Shown: positions 10,362 through 22,078 of the stretch, piece by piece
Layout of the letters: each line of letters starts with the position of its first letter
Numbering within the stretch: position 1 is the stretch's first letter
Source: Bagarius yarrelli
Taxonomy: Eukaryota; Chordata; Actinopteri; Siluriformes; Sisoridae
Direction: 5' to 3'
DNA: 64,000 nt
NCBI GenBank assembly: GCA_005784505.1
Contig: VCAZ01000054.1
Location: forward strand, 904,501-968,500
Notes under the pieces: generated by a model
Told to the model about the DNA's origin: nothing
Database searches by the model: none
The model's input: the letters and a program-made list of their open reading frames with translations, nothing else
Position numbers and translations under genes: made by a program

Positions 10362-10690
10362 TAAGGTTCTCTTCGGGAATAATGAGGTTGGACAGGATTA
10401 GGAACGAGCACATCAGAGGGACGGATTATGTTGGACGTTTCAGGGACAAAGCCAGGGAGGCCAGATTGAAATGATTTGGAAATGTGCAGAGGAGGGATAA
10501 TAGATATATCGGTAGGAGGACGTTGGACGTGGACACTGCAAGCAGATTGCAAAAAGTAAGGCCAAAGAGGAGGTATGTGGATGTGATAAATGAGGACATG
10601 AAGTTAGTCGGTGTGAGTGAAGAGGATGCAGAGTATAGGACTAGAGGCAGATGATTCGCTGTGGCGACCTCTGAAGAAAACAGGTAAAAA
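10362..10690 (+). mobile_element. RTE-like LINE 3' fragment, copy 1
   Basis: Translates with interruptions to RLDRIRNEHIRGTDYVGRF, then DKAREARLK, an in-frame stop, FGNVQRRDNRYIGRRTLDV, and further on YVDVINEDMKLVGVSEEDAE. This is the C-terminal tail of a fish non-LTR reverse transcriptase, and a better copy lies at 45.75 kb in the same orientation. Only the 3' end is present, as expected for 5'-truncated LINE insertions. Confidence 0.8.
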
Positions 10691-10904
10691 GAGAAGATGA
10701 GTTATTCATTCTCTATTTATGGCCTCACAGTTATTAGAGATTTTAGTTTTTACTCTTATAATGTCTCTGATGTTATACAGGAATAGAAATTTCTGGCAGC
10801 AGAGAATGTTAGAGCAGATAACAGAAAGGAAATGAAAAGAGAGATAAGGGAATGCATAACAATTAAAATACAAATGACAAAAAAAGGAAATAAAAATATT
10901 TTTT

Positions 10905-11042
10905 TCTTTTATTGATAGGACAGAGGGATAAAAATAGGGAAGATAGAGACAAAGGTGGGACCGGAAAAGACCTGAGCCCGAATCAAACCCGGGTCGCTGG
11001 AGTGCAACAACTTGTCTTAACCCACTACACCACAGCGCCAGT
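10905..11042 (-). repeat. Second SINE family, minus copy 2
   Basis: Matches 7445-7572: GGACCGGAAAAGACCTGAGC, GAATCAAACCCGGGTCGC, CACTACACCACAGCGCC. On the minus strand GCGACCCGGGTTTGATTC is the B-box region. Confidence 0.65.
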
Positions 11043-12161
11043 CAATATTGCATATTTTTGGGTTATAACAATGTATAATAGCATAACTGTTACATCCATA
11101 TGTGTCTGTTTTGTAACATTCTTCTTCAGATCTAGACTTCCCACTAGATGGATGCTTACCACACCGAAATTAAACGCAAGCTTACTGCTGTCATCTTATC
11201 AATCATTCATGAATTTTGACTGTTTTTTACTTTCAGCAGGATATGTATGAAGAAGTTGCCAACAGTCTGTGCTGATGTAATAATGTTCATCCTTTTGCTG
11301 CACGCAGTGTAAGATATAGTGAACGGAGAGGTAGTAGTACGATCAGGTTCCTACCGGTAAGTGCAAAAAAAAATAAGAAACCCCATAAGCTACAGGTTGC
11401 CCAATGTTTGGGAAAGTTTAACCCCTTAGAACGGAAACATACTTTATACTCAAAAACGAACATACTCGTACTCTTTAAGATCAAGAAGCTTTATTGTAAT
11501 TTTAGCTATATATAGCAGATGCAGTTCACATTAAATTAGTGGAAAAGTGGTGAAAACTAAGGTGAGGTGGTGGTTGTTTTGAATAAGATACAGCCAATTG
11601 CTTTTCCCGCACTGTGATTCTACCAGAAGTAGCGATACACCGCTTTACTTACCGGATATAGGAAGTGAGGTAAACAGCCGTTGTGTTTGCGTGACTGTGG
11701 AGATTTGTGTTTATTCGGCTACAAAAGTATTAGTTAGATCAGACACTACTGTTAGGCAGAGATTGGTAGTAGCGTTTTATAATAATAATAATAAATATAA
11801 TAAATAATTTAAAATAAAAAGATGATAAACCAATACAAGTACACACATGTAGATAGTAAAGACGATAATCTAACGATAGTTAGACGATAATCCAACGCAT
11901 GGAGTCCGGAGTCGAAAGGCTGGTCCTTTTAAAGCTAACTGTAGGCAGTGTTTTATGGCTTTACAAACAAATTTATCAACATGATAAGGGACTCCACCGG
12001 GAGACTAAGGGTCAACCAAAGTTAAAGACTTCACAGGGAGCCACATAGTGACAAGAAATATGGACTTAAAAGTGACTTCATATTCCTTTAGCACATATGA
12101 TTAATTACAGACAACGGATGATTAGTGTTTGGAATGTGAAGTGTTTATCGGATGTCTTACA
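11043..12161. other. Intergenic, no gene recognised
   Basis: Short open frames (for example 11598-11807) carry no family motif. I see nothing that supports a feature. Confidence 0.5.
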
Positions 12162-12350
12162 ATTACATTTACAGCATTTGGAAGATGCCCCAATCCAAAC
12201 TGACTTACATTTGTCTCCCTTTTATGCATCTATGCAATTGGGGGTTAAGGGCCTTGCTCAGGGCCAACAGTGGCAGGTTGGTGGTGCCGGGCTCGAACCC
12301 TGATCTTTCAATTAGCAGTCCAACATCTTAACCACTAAACTACCACTTCC
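12162..12350 (-). repeat. tRNA-derived SINE, minus copy, near full length
   Basis: Starts at the tail complement (ACATTTACAGCATTTGGAAG) and includes GGCCTTGCTCAGGGCC, CCGGGCTCGAACCCTGATC (B-box complement) and CAACATCTTAACCACTAAAC (A-box side). Confidence 0.9.
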
Positions 12351-12597
12351 TAGTACAGTCAGGCTATTCGAGGTTACTATACCATACATTTCTCTTTGTT
12401 ACCTGACCAGCAGGTTTTAGAACTCTTTCCCTGCAGCAGACTGATGATTTTTCTCTCTTATTGCTGTCACAAAATGATGGACGGATTTGACAATGTAAAA
12501 GCATTTATACAACTAGGAGCACTACAGAAGTTGCCCCGCCTGTTTTGTCTTCTGATGTGGCTTATGGTTTTTGGCTTCCCAGTCACCATCGGTTAGT

Positions 12598-13371
12598 GTG
12601 GAAGCTCATTTCCGCAACCAGAAAAAAGTTAAAATTATGACTTCAAAAGTCATAATGATGAAATTGAACAAAATCAGAGAACAAAATGATGACATCCCAT
12701 ATAACAAATTGTGATGATAAAAATAATATTTGTTTAACTTAAATTAAAGCAATCATTTTACATTGAATCAACATTAATTCAATATTAGTCCAGCCTTGCT
12801 TTTTTTCTGTATTGCGTGATGGTGAATCATGTCAGTTTTGATTTATTTCTATCAATCGGAGACCATGTAGAAAGATGTCTTCAGAAACGTCCATCGACTT
12901 CTTAAAGTTACAAGGTCATCCATACTAGTCGGGATAATGATGTATTACGTCTATCAACATAAACTCTGGCCTTCACTGCTATTAGATCCTTGTTGCCATC
13001 TAGTACGAGTTTAAACTAACAATAAAAATCACAAGGTGAAATCTATCTTATGGTTTGATGTCAAAACTGTATTGAGGATTATATAAAACATGACAAAAAA
13101 AATAAGATACCTGAAATAAATAGTCTTTAAATAAATGATTTCAGACTTTTTTTAGATAAAATCAGACTTTGACATTTTTACTATTATTACTTCTGTATTC
13201 ATTTTGTGGCCGTTTCTGGAAAAGGCATAATTTCGACTTTTTAAATCATAATTTCAACCTTTCAGCTCATAATTTTGACTTTTTATTTGATAATTATGAC
13301 TTTTAAATACATTTACTCATAATTATGACTTGAGTATGTCAATTTTTGGCTGTCAGAAAGGGGGTTCCATA
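12598..13371. mobile_element. 774-bp MITE with 7-bp target-site duplication
   Basis: The left end GTGGAAGCTCATTTCCGC pairs imperfectly with the right end GTCAGAAAGGGGGTTCCATA. The flanks are GGTTAGT at 12591-12597 and GGTTAGT at 13372-13378, a direct repeat consistent with a target-site duplication. Inside, motifs such as CATAATTTCGACTTTTTA and CATAATTTTGACTTTTTA recur from 13225 to 13335. There is no transposase frame, so it is nonautonomous. Confidence 0.7.
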
Positions 13372-13635
13372 GGTTAGTCAATTAATACTACTGTATCTAC
13401 TTACCTTAGGCAAAAGAACCAACCCTGCACCATCACACACTGTGGTATTTCAAGATGGCGGCATCCTTGCTTTAAAGGCTATAGCAAAAAAAAATCCTTT
13501 TCTTTATAGTTGTTACTTTAATCTTGTTTGTTATATATGTTTTAAGTGAAAATCAGTTTACCTGATGTAAACCTGACTGTCGGCTTCACTTCCTCTTTAA
13601 GAGTATGTTTAACTGGCTGTACTGTTACTTTCACC

Positions 13636-13815
13636 CATCCATTTATCCAGCCATCCATCCATCCATCCATCCATCCATCCATCCATCCATCCATGCATCC
13701 ATCCATCCGTCTATAGTTGCTTATTCTTAATCAGGGTCACAGGGATCTGCTGTTGTCTATCCCAGCTGTTATTGGGTGAAAGACAGGAGTCAGCCTGGAT
13801 AGGTTGCCAGTACTT
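13636..13815 (-). repeat. ATCC array plus 3' end of the 'GCATGTTCTCCCCGTG' repeat family, minus
   Basis: (ATCC)n at about 13636-13708 is followed by AATCAGGGTCACAGGGATCT, TCTATCCCAGCTG and TAGGTTGCCAGTA, the reverse complement of the 3' third of the element seen whole at 42030-42394. The tetranucleotide array is the expanded 3' tail. Confidence 0.7.
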
Positions 13816-14157
13816 TTCCTTTCACTTAAAGAAAATTTTAATATCATAAATAGAGTTTTACTTTGGTAAATGTGATGCCATTCCTTTGTAAATTTATTAT
13901 GAAAATGTAGTTTTAATATTTAGTTTCTATAATGTTGCGTATGATGAGATGGCGAGTCTCGCGATAGATTGCAGCTGTCTGAAGTACATATACATAAAAA
14001 TCCACTTATTTATTAATGTAAAGAAGCGAAAATATCTGTAATCACCAGTCACACATTTATTATCATTTTTTTACTCCAAGAAAAGAAATTAACAGTTACA
14101 TAATGCGAAGATGTCTCTGTGCACCAAAACAAGTTGACATCAGCATACAAGAATTTA

Positions 14158-14425
14158 TCTTTATTTCTATAGCACTTTTAACGATTGAGATTGTTTAAAG
14201 CAGCTTTAAAGAATTACAACAGAAAAGACAATATTAAACACTCACTAACACACTCAATTGAATTAATATCTATGAATTAGGAGTCCCCAACTAAGCAAGC
14301 CAGTGGCGACAGTGGCAGGGAACCAAAACTCCATCGGTAACAGAATGAAGAAAAAATCCTTGGGAGAAACCAGGCTCAGTCGCAGGGTCAGTTCTCCTCT
14401 GACCAGATAAACCAGACGACTACCC
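14158..14425 (+). repeat. Interspersed fish repeat ('GGGAGAAACCAGGCTCAG' family)
   Basis: The phrases TTTCTATAGCACTTTTAACG, AAGCAGCTTTAAAGAATTAC, AAGCCAGTGGCGACAGTGGC, GGGAACCAAAACTCCATC and TTGGGAGAAACCAGGCTCAG follow the order of a common fish interspersed repeat recognised from memory. I cannot assign it to a class with certainty. Confidence 0.6.
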
Positions 14426-14724
14426 ATGCTGCAGCAAAGTTTCTGTGGTCTTTTCCGGATGGCCGTCTTAGTAAACTATGACCACTTCAATCTTACTGTA
14501 AGTTACTATAAGAACTCATACATTTCACTTCTTTTCTTATGCGTATTTTATTTATTGTTAGTATTTTTATTCTGGATTTTCCCTTTATTTAATTATATCA
14601 GTAACTAATAACTTGCTACTTGACTAGTCTTATCATTCCATACTTTATTACTCTCTTATTTAGTTACTTTTAAACATTAGTACTTTTACTTGTGTAACTA
14701 TATTTAGTTGTACCTGTACCCACC

Positions 14725-14965
14725 TCTGTTGGGAATTCCAGTTTATTCCAAAGATGTTTAGTGGGATCGTGTCACAAACAGGACTCAGTGTGGGACACTC
14801 AAGTTCTTCCACTCCAATCAGAACACAGCAAGTCTTCATGGAGCTCAGGGGTTTTGTGCGCAAGGGTGTTGTCATGCTGGAACAGGGGTTGAGTCTCTTA
14901 GATTTAGACAACTGTGTGCTTTAGATTTGTAGCAACAGTTTGGGAAAACATACCTACAGTGTATT
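14725..14965 (-). mobile_element. Tc1-like transposase fragment (catalytic-core relic)
   Basis: The minus strand reads SSMKTCCVLIGVEELECP, the region between the second catalytic Asp and the Glu of a Tc1-type transposase (the usual pattern is A-P-V-H...SMKTW...GVEELEWP). Equivalent fragments lie at 23.7, 26.9 and 27.1 kb, all minus. Several motif residues are lost. Confidence 0.75.
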
Positions 14966-17189
14966 TTTGTTGTCCACAAACAGTATTATAAGGTCATAAA
15001 ATTGATTTTTAAACAGACAAGAAGCAATAGAAAGAAAGGTTATAAGAATGGAAATGAGAAGACAGGAATAACAATTATGCTCAAAGATCTCAAGAGATGA
15101 TGATTCAGGAGAGCCCAATGAAAAGGAAAAAGGTTACATGTCAAGAGGAACAGGAAGTCATTAAGAGGGAGGGGGTCAATCTACAGTAACAAGGAGAACA
15201 GACCCAGAAATTCTGATGATGTAAAAGACTAATTATCAGGGTTCAAGTTAGGAAAGCTCTAGTAAAAAAAAGATAATGTCTGCAGAAGTTCTGAAGTTCT
15301 TCATATCCTCCAAGTTAAATGACCACCAATAGAGCCACAGATAGCTAAAAATTTAACTGGTCTAAAAAAGTTTCCATTTTTAAAGAGGTATTAGGGTTTA
15401 AAAGCTATTAAAACTTGGTAATTTTTTTATGTATACATAACATTACATAAGAACTTACCTTCCTAAACTTCTGTGACCTTAAAACCTGCCTTGTTTAGAA
15501 CACACCTAAAATCAATAATTAGTTCTCCGTGTTTATGTTTTGTTGGCAGTTATCAAGGATTTTGACAAGCAACATTAGATAGTGGGGGAGAAAAAAAGTA
15601 TGCCCCTGGGAAGGAACAGTTACTATTAATCATGATCCAGAAAGAATAAGCAGAAACTACAGCCAAGGTAGCGGTAGAACATACAGTAGGTGGAAAAGCA
15701 ATTAAAGATAAATAGAGATGACTGCAGAACGTCTATATCAGATAAAGGAGACTTACTGTGTAATTACTAGGAAACTAAGCAAGTACAATAGTTCTTTTTA
15801 GACATCACTTGAGGAAAAGATCTTGTAAAATTGTCAGAGGATAGAGTATTATTACCGGATGAAGAGATTTTTTTTAACCTTCTGCTGCATTTAAAGTAAA
15901 TTTTGCTGTTGTACAGTATTATACCTATCGGTCAGTTGATTTATTATAAATTAAAATTGATTTACTTTTAATGCTGCCTATAAACAATGATTTTGACCCA
16001 GTCAGCAAAGTCCTTTTTTTTCCCTGGAATCCAAATTAATATTAAACTTGTGTAATTTTTTGTAACATCCCGCTTTCTGCAATACATTTTTAGAAAAAAG
16101 GCAAAGAATATGCTAAGTTTCTAATTATTGTAGGTGGAGGCATACAGATCAATAATGATACTGCTCTCGTGAACACTAGAGATTTCCTACCTGTAAGATA
16201 ATGCTTTATTATCTTTCTGGCACCAATTAAAATTGGCAATATATACGGAGGACGATATACTCCCTAGAGACCTCTTCTTCAATGTTTCTATGCTTTTCTC
16301 CCAATAGTTTTATCAATATTTTAAGATGACAGATGGCAGGATTTAATTATTTTCTGGTAATGTTAGTCTGAGATTAAAACCTAGTAATCTAAGTAATGGC
16401 AAACAAAATTTGAACAAATAACCTTTCTAATCAAAGATCACATGATCTGGATTCTCAAATAAGTAATTCATCTAACCCTTTATATAATTAAAGGAATATT
16501 TACCACCACCTTCCAGTAATCACCCATTATATTCATGAATCTGTTATCAATATAATCTAATACCAGCAGTCTAACCTCAGTGGTCAATAATGTTTTCAAT
16601 ATAACAGACAGTATTTAATCCAGATTGACTCACTGCACAGTATGACTGATTCCATTATTTTTAAGTGGTTCCCTAGAAGTATTATGTCCATGTGGATTAT
16701 AACGCTTGGAAATTTGCATAGAGGCTTAACAGAGGATTGAAAGCATTCGGAACAGTGTCATGTACCACAATTCTTCATATTGTTGTCTCAGGGTTTGGCT
16801 AAATCTGAAGGCGAAAATGAAAAGTCTGCTCAAAGTCACTTTGGATAAAATTTTAAATAAGTACATGTACAATTGAAATGCTTAGCTCTAAACTGGTTTT
16901 TCACATTGACATTCGAACTACTTGAAGGACTAAAACCTTAATGATACCTGCTAGACTTGTTTTTTGCCTAATCCAACTCCAACCTATTAGCTACTCAAAA
17001 ATTGAGTTTAACACCAGAAGCTGTTACATTATCAGCCAGATATCTTTACATCTGATAGAAAAATGTGTCTTAGTTGTGAAGACAATTGCATAAAATCAGG
17101 TAAATCAAAATATGTGATGGATAGATTTAAAAAAGTGTCCCAGTCCCCCTTTAGAAACTGGAACAGCATTGAAAGTACTTCTGGAAACC
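14966..17189. other. 2.2 kb of unassigned AT-rich sequence
   Basis: No long open frame is present on either strand, and no motif is clear enough to name an element. A decayed retroelement is possible, since it lies between Tc1 and DIRS relics, but I have no direct support. Confidence 0.4.
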
Positions 17190-18550
17190 CCCTTTTATAA
17201 CCTGTGGCCTTAACTATGTGTGTAATCCAACCAATCAGAAAGCACTACAACATGGCTGAGTGATGTCATCAACCAGGAGGCAATGCTATATAAATCACGT
17301 GGAGCACCGAAGCTTGTTAAGCTCTTTTTCTTCTGTGTGTGTGTGTGTGAGACAAAAGAAATAAGAAAAACATGGCAAAAAGGTGACAGAAAAAGAAGTA
17401 TGGCAGAAATTTAAGTGATGTGCTTATCCATGTCCTAGATTCATCTCAGGCACAGCTACACACTCGCAGTGTTTTAGCTTCCTGGGAGTGGAGCATGCGC
17501 AGTCAGCGCTCTCAAGCCTGTCAATGCGTCTGCTCCACTCCCACCTGGTTTTATTTAGTGATAATGGCCAGGCACGAAGTCTCCGAGGATCAGGTTTCGC
17601 TGCTGCTGAGCCACAGAGCAGGCTGAGGTCTTGGGGCTCCCAGGCAGACCTAGCAGAAGAGCGTAAAACGGGCCTAGTCTTATCTCGCTCCCCAACTCTC
17701 AGCGCTGTGGTTCTTGCTGGGGAAGCATTGCCCCCACCTGTGTAGAACAAACTCCAGTCCAGAGCACACGTCACCAGGAAACAACATGCCTTCAAAAAAA
17801 ACTTTTTTTCCTCATACTGCAGAGAGGCGGAAGCAACTAAACAGACAATAAGCAGATGGGTGGTTGAGGCCATCATGTGGTGAGGTTACAAGGTCATTAG
17901 CCACCTGGTTCTGGAAGGACTCCACCTGGCGTATGGAGCCTCCAAGGCCTTTCCATTTGGTGTACCATTGTCAGCCATTTGTAAGGCGGCAGATTGGGCC
18001 AGCCCACAGTAACTTTGGGATAAAGGGTTCTCTCATCACACAGTCTTCACACAAATCACTGGGAAAATGATTTCGGTACTATGGTGACTTGGGTATCTCG
18101 TTTGCAAAGCATTTTAAATCAGCTTGAGTTCCTAAAGCGGAAAGTTTCGGTTTACGTATGTAAGCATGGTTCCCCGAGGGATCGAGACACTGCATCATGT
18201 GCCATACCACCAGCGTCCCTGTTGCGGCGCTGCTCGTGTTATATACTATTACTTTATGTTCGATAATGTCACCCGCCATTGACGTAATGCATTCTGATTG
18301 GTCGGATTACACGTGCTTCAGGACGGTGGTAATAAAAGGCCGTTTCTAAAGCGTTTCGACACAGTATTGTTCCCTCTGAGATCCATGGTTACATACATAA
18401 ACTGGAGACGTTTTCTCATTCCCATTTCTCATTCTACAAGAGTGTCCCAGAGGTGCTACAAACGAGGAAGATAGTAGGACGGAGAATAGATCGAACCTGC
18501 TGCTGCAAAGTGCCTGTATGAGTTCCTCTAGTTTAGGGTACTTCCCCACT
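17190..18550 (+). mobile_element. DIRS-like retrotransposon, internally deleted copy B
   Basis: Order seen: a promoter-like leader (CCAATCAG at about 17229, TATATAAAT at 17288), then a degenerate start. A gag-like frame follows, with MEHAQSALSSL, RLLHSHLVLFS, RGSGFAAAEPQSRLRSWGS and QADLAEERKTG at 17488-17745. After a junction at about 17750-17860 comes a tyrosine-recombinase-like C-terminus near 17940-18030 (ASKAF, G-V-P-L-S-A-I-C-K-A-A-D-W-A-S-P). The reverse transcriptase and RNase H are missing. At 18150-18200 and 18355-18405 an inverted-repeat pair (GTTTACGTATGTAAGCATGG against CCATGGTTACATACATAAAC) marks the terminal-repeat region. DIRS elements use a tyrosine recombinase instead of a DDE integrase. 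Confidence 0.7.
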
Positions 18551-19037
18551 GCAGTGGCCTTGTTTTATAGTCTCTTGGTAGCTTTTCTCCTTGGTTTGCC
18601 GCTGTCCTACTTCTGGGGATGACATACTTAGAGAAATCACATATGCTTTTCTCATCAACTCAAGACCTAAATTAAGGAATTTTACACACACGCAGCCTCA
18701 CATTTTTCTCATGACTGAACAAGAAAAGATTCCACACAAACATTATAGCTATCTGCATTAACAGACTGGAAATATGTCGTTTTACTGTCCTGTGCTGTCA
18801 GTATGCATACACAGGTGAGCGCACGGACACACACACACACCTGCCGCACTGCACAGATACTCAGTATAATGATGTGCAGTGCTGGGATGATTCAGGAAGG
18901 TTTATGTAAGTTTAGTGTTGCTTTCTTAGATCCCTTTTGTCTTTTTTACGTAACTGTTGCAGTAACCGGGGCTTGTGGCGTGACCTTCAACAGCTTGCTG
19001 TGTGTATTCTTTTGTGGGAGTAAGTCCTTTTGCCACT

Positions 19038-19069
<32 letters not shown>

Positions 19070-19191
19070 AAGTGAGGAAGAAAGAGACAGAGGTTCTGAT
19101 TCATTATTTACATTATTCGCCCACTCACTCTGATTTATTATTCACTCAGGCACAAAATACACAGGCTAAGGTTTACTCTTCAACCTGAGGC
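18551..19191. other. Intergenic, short AC and GA runs
   Basis: A short (AC)n at about 18827-18840 and (GA)n at about 19045-19069. No gene signature was recognised. Confidence 0.55.
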
Positions 19192-19280
<89 letters not shown>

Positions 19281-19326
19281 CATCCATCCATCCATCCATC
19301 CATCCATCCATCCATCCATCCATCCA

Positions 19327-19370
<44 letters not shown>

Positions 19371-19375
19371 TCCAT
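19192..19375. repeat. Compound tetranucleotide array (TATC)n-(CATC)n-(GCCA)n
   Basis: Three adjoining perfect arrays: TATC at 19192-19280, CATC at 19281-19324, then GCCA at 19331-19370. Each step differs from the previous motif by one or two bases. The minus-strand open frame with a G-W-L-A repeat is an artefact of the array. Confidence 0.95.
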
Positions 19376-19707
19376 CAGTAAATGTGCAAAAATAATACAC
19401 AGCTGCTCTTCCTGCTTTGGCATTTGGCTGTGAATAGGGGCGAAACTCATGGCTTTAAAGTGGGACATTGCAGTAACAATGCAGACTCTCTGACCTCCAA
19501 GATATCCAGTGACGTCACAGTAAAGATTGAGCTCATCCTTGTAAATTTGCATTGTGTAATCGAGAAATAAAAAAGTGAGAGTGAAGGGAATGACTTTAAT
19601 GTTAGGTGATTGGCTTTTCTAATGTTTTTTTGGACCTTTTATGAGACATTGTCTGTTATACACAACAAAAATACAGGTGGGTAGAACTGGTGGGTGTGGC
19701 AACTTAA

Positions 19708-20370
19708 ACTATGTTTACACTTGTCATGTTTGGTTTGATTAAAACTCTGTAGCCATTGCTCAGTTAGTGAGGGTTATTTGAGTAAGTGTGAACCCTGCCA
19801 TCCGAACCCTGGTGGATACCAAACAAGTGGATTAAGACCAATCTTTTTAGCAGTCTCGGTTAGTGTGTTTGGTACGAGTTTAGACACTCTGGTGCTGATA
19901 TATAAACATACTGCAGAACCAATATATTTAATCAGACCAAAAAAATGATGTAATTGCATTGCGACGCAAATGCAATTCTGATTGATTCTTTGTTTTCAAA
20001 GGACAGAATGCTCAAGCAAACCTCTTGGTTTTATCCGCATGCTTGCAGCAGACCTTCGTTTCTGCATAAAAAATCCTAATGCTGTTTTGAACATTTTAGG
20101 AGCTCTTTGTGAATTTTCAAATGGTAATAATTAAAAAATATATGCATGTACAAAATGAGCGTGCTTAATCCGGTACACAGTGTCATTTCAGATGGTAAAT
20201 GAACTATATATGGCAAAAACCACCTGTTGTTAACAAACCATTATGCCTTTAGGTTCGGTATATTTATGTTCGCTGCTTAAATATCGAGTGTGATCGCTAA
20301 GCGGCCCAAGATAAAATGTATCTTCCAGATGTATTTTCCTTTTTGAAAAACGACAAGTGTGAACACACCC
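19708..20370. mobile_element. 663-bp piggyBac-type MITE candidate flanked by TTAA
   Basis: Left inner end ATGTTTACACTTGTC, right end GACAAGTGTGAACACACCC, an imperfect terminal inverted repeat. TTAA lies immediately outside both ends (19704-19707 and 20371-20374), the target duplicated by piggyBac transposases. There is no transposase frame inside. Confidence 0.65.
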
Positions 20371-20400
20371 TTAAAAAAACAAGCCTTAAGACTTTAAATA

Positions 20401-20733
20401 CAGCGGTGCCTTGACTTTCGAGTTTAATTCGCTCTGTGACGGAGCTCGTAACTCAAATTACTCGTATGTCAAATCAATTTTCACCATAGAAATAAATTGA
20501 AATAATATTATACTTATAAATAAGATTATACAATATAAATATTGTATAAAAGACAATACAATAGGATGTACTGCAATAAACTGTTTTAATTAAGTATAAT
20601 GTACAGCATTTACCTTGGAGATCAGACGGGATGCTGGTCGGATGTTACAGTGTTTTACTGTGATGTTCGCTATGCCAACTAGCAGTGGGGTATCTAAAGC
20701 TAGTTGGGACACCCATAAGTCAAGATACCACTG
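20401..20733. mobile_element. 333-bp Tc/mariner-type MITE flanked by TA
   Basis: The left end CAGCGGTGCCTTGACTT and right end AAGTCAAGATACCACTG are inverted repeats. The dinucleotide TA flanks both (20399-20400, 20734-20735). The interior, with CTCGTAACTCAAATTACTCG and TTTTCACCATAGAAATAAAT, matches a common fish MITE recognised from memory. Confidence 0.8.
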
Positions 20734-20735
20734 TA

Positions 20736-21915
20736 CATCCTTTAATCAGTTCATGTGATTGTTACTCGACTTCCTTTGCTATCCATTTGTACTGTTCTTT
20801 AGAGCTAACATCACTAGCATGCTAGCATGCGCCCTTGCAGCTATATCTTATTTTGAACTAAGGTTCTGAGCAGTAAGGCATGTTCTCGGATATCTCTGAT
20901 ATTTTAATGTCTGATAATATAGATCTGATCATCCTCTATTCGCTGTTCTGGGGACAGTGCTATACTTCAAAAGTTTACACTCTAACAGCAAGGTCAGCTC
21001 TAATTCCTCTGAGTCAGGCATTATTAAGTCGCTGCAGTTATGTATGACTGGCACCGCAGTGTCCCAGCTGAAATTACACAAATTACACAAAAGCGTCATA
21101 TGAAGGGGTGCTGGCCCAGCAGTTTACTCCAAGCTTCTCCTGTTTACTTATACATCTCGTTGCTTGACAGGTTAAATGATGAGTAAGGGTTTATTAGTTG
21201 CATTAGTTGATGTGCAATTAAATAATGATTAAAATATAAATAATGAAAACACTGAATTCAGTATATATGATCTATTATTGAATTTTTTTTTTACCATGTC
21301 TTTATTTTACTAGTTTTCTTTCCTCCAGTTTTTTGTTCTTATCATCTTTTCTCTCCTTTCTTTTTTTAATCGCCTTTGTCCTACTCTGTCCTGTCCCAAT
21401 TTTCTTCCTTTCCTGTCCTGTCATGTGCTGTCCTTTCCTATTCCGTATGTCCTGCATTATCCTGTCCAGTCTTATCCTACCCTGTTTAATCTTAACCTAC
21501 CTTGTCCTATCTTACCAGGCTTTGTTGTCTTGATCCTGGATTGTATTTTTTTTAGATAGTAGTGTATCTTAATGACATTTACAATGCAATAAGACTTCTA
21601 TATTCTAATTCTACAGCAGAAGGGTGCAGGATATGTTTCGTTAGCTCATGTGGGGGTAGAGGAACGGGTTTGAAGCTTGTGCAATTAAAAAAGTACATGT
21701 AGATTAACATGGCGGCATGATCTGATCGCTGTGCTATAAATTGATTGTATTGTATTTGGATCATTGTATTCTGATTATTACATCTATATGTATATTAAAC
21801 ATCATCATTACACTTTTACTATTATACTATGGTCCGAATACTACTGAAAACACTTTTTGCTACTAGTTGAAGTTGATTGCAGTTAGAGTTTAGTGTTCTA
21901 TGACTATAACCTCTG
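20736..21915. other. Intergenic, decayed TCCTG-rich stretch
   Basis: 21310-21540 is a pyrimidine-rich region with repeated CCTGTC and CCTAC words, an eroded pentanucleotide array. The long frame at 21333-21533 is its low-complexity translation. The rest is unremarkable. Confidence 0.55.
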
Positions 21916-22078
21916 GGGAAAGTGGCTCAGCGGTTAAGGTGTTGAACTGCCAACTGGTAGATCAGTGTTTGATTCCCAGCACAACCAAGTTCCCAATGTT
22001 GGGCCCCTAAGCAAGTCCTTTAAGGCTCAATTGCTTGAGATAAATGTAAGTTGCTCTGAATAAGGGCGTAAATGTAAA
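21916..22078 (+). repeat. tRNA-derived SINE, plus copy
   Basis: AGTGGCTCAGCGGTTAAGG (A box), GTGTTTGATTCCCAGCAC (B box), GGGCCCCTAAGCAAG, then GTAAGTTGCTCTGAATAAGG. Confidence 0.9.

Noticed and set aside
17424..17876. 150-codon minus-strand frame
   Set aside because: It is the antisense shadow of the DIRS-like gag frame, and its residues match no family.
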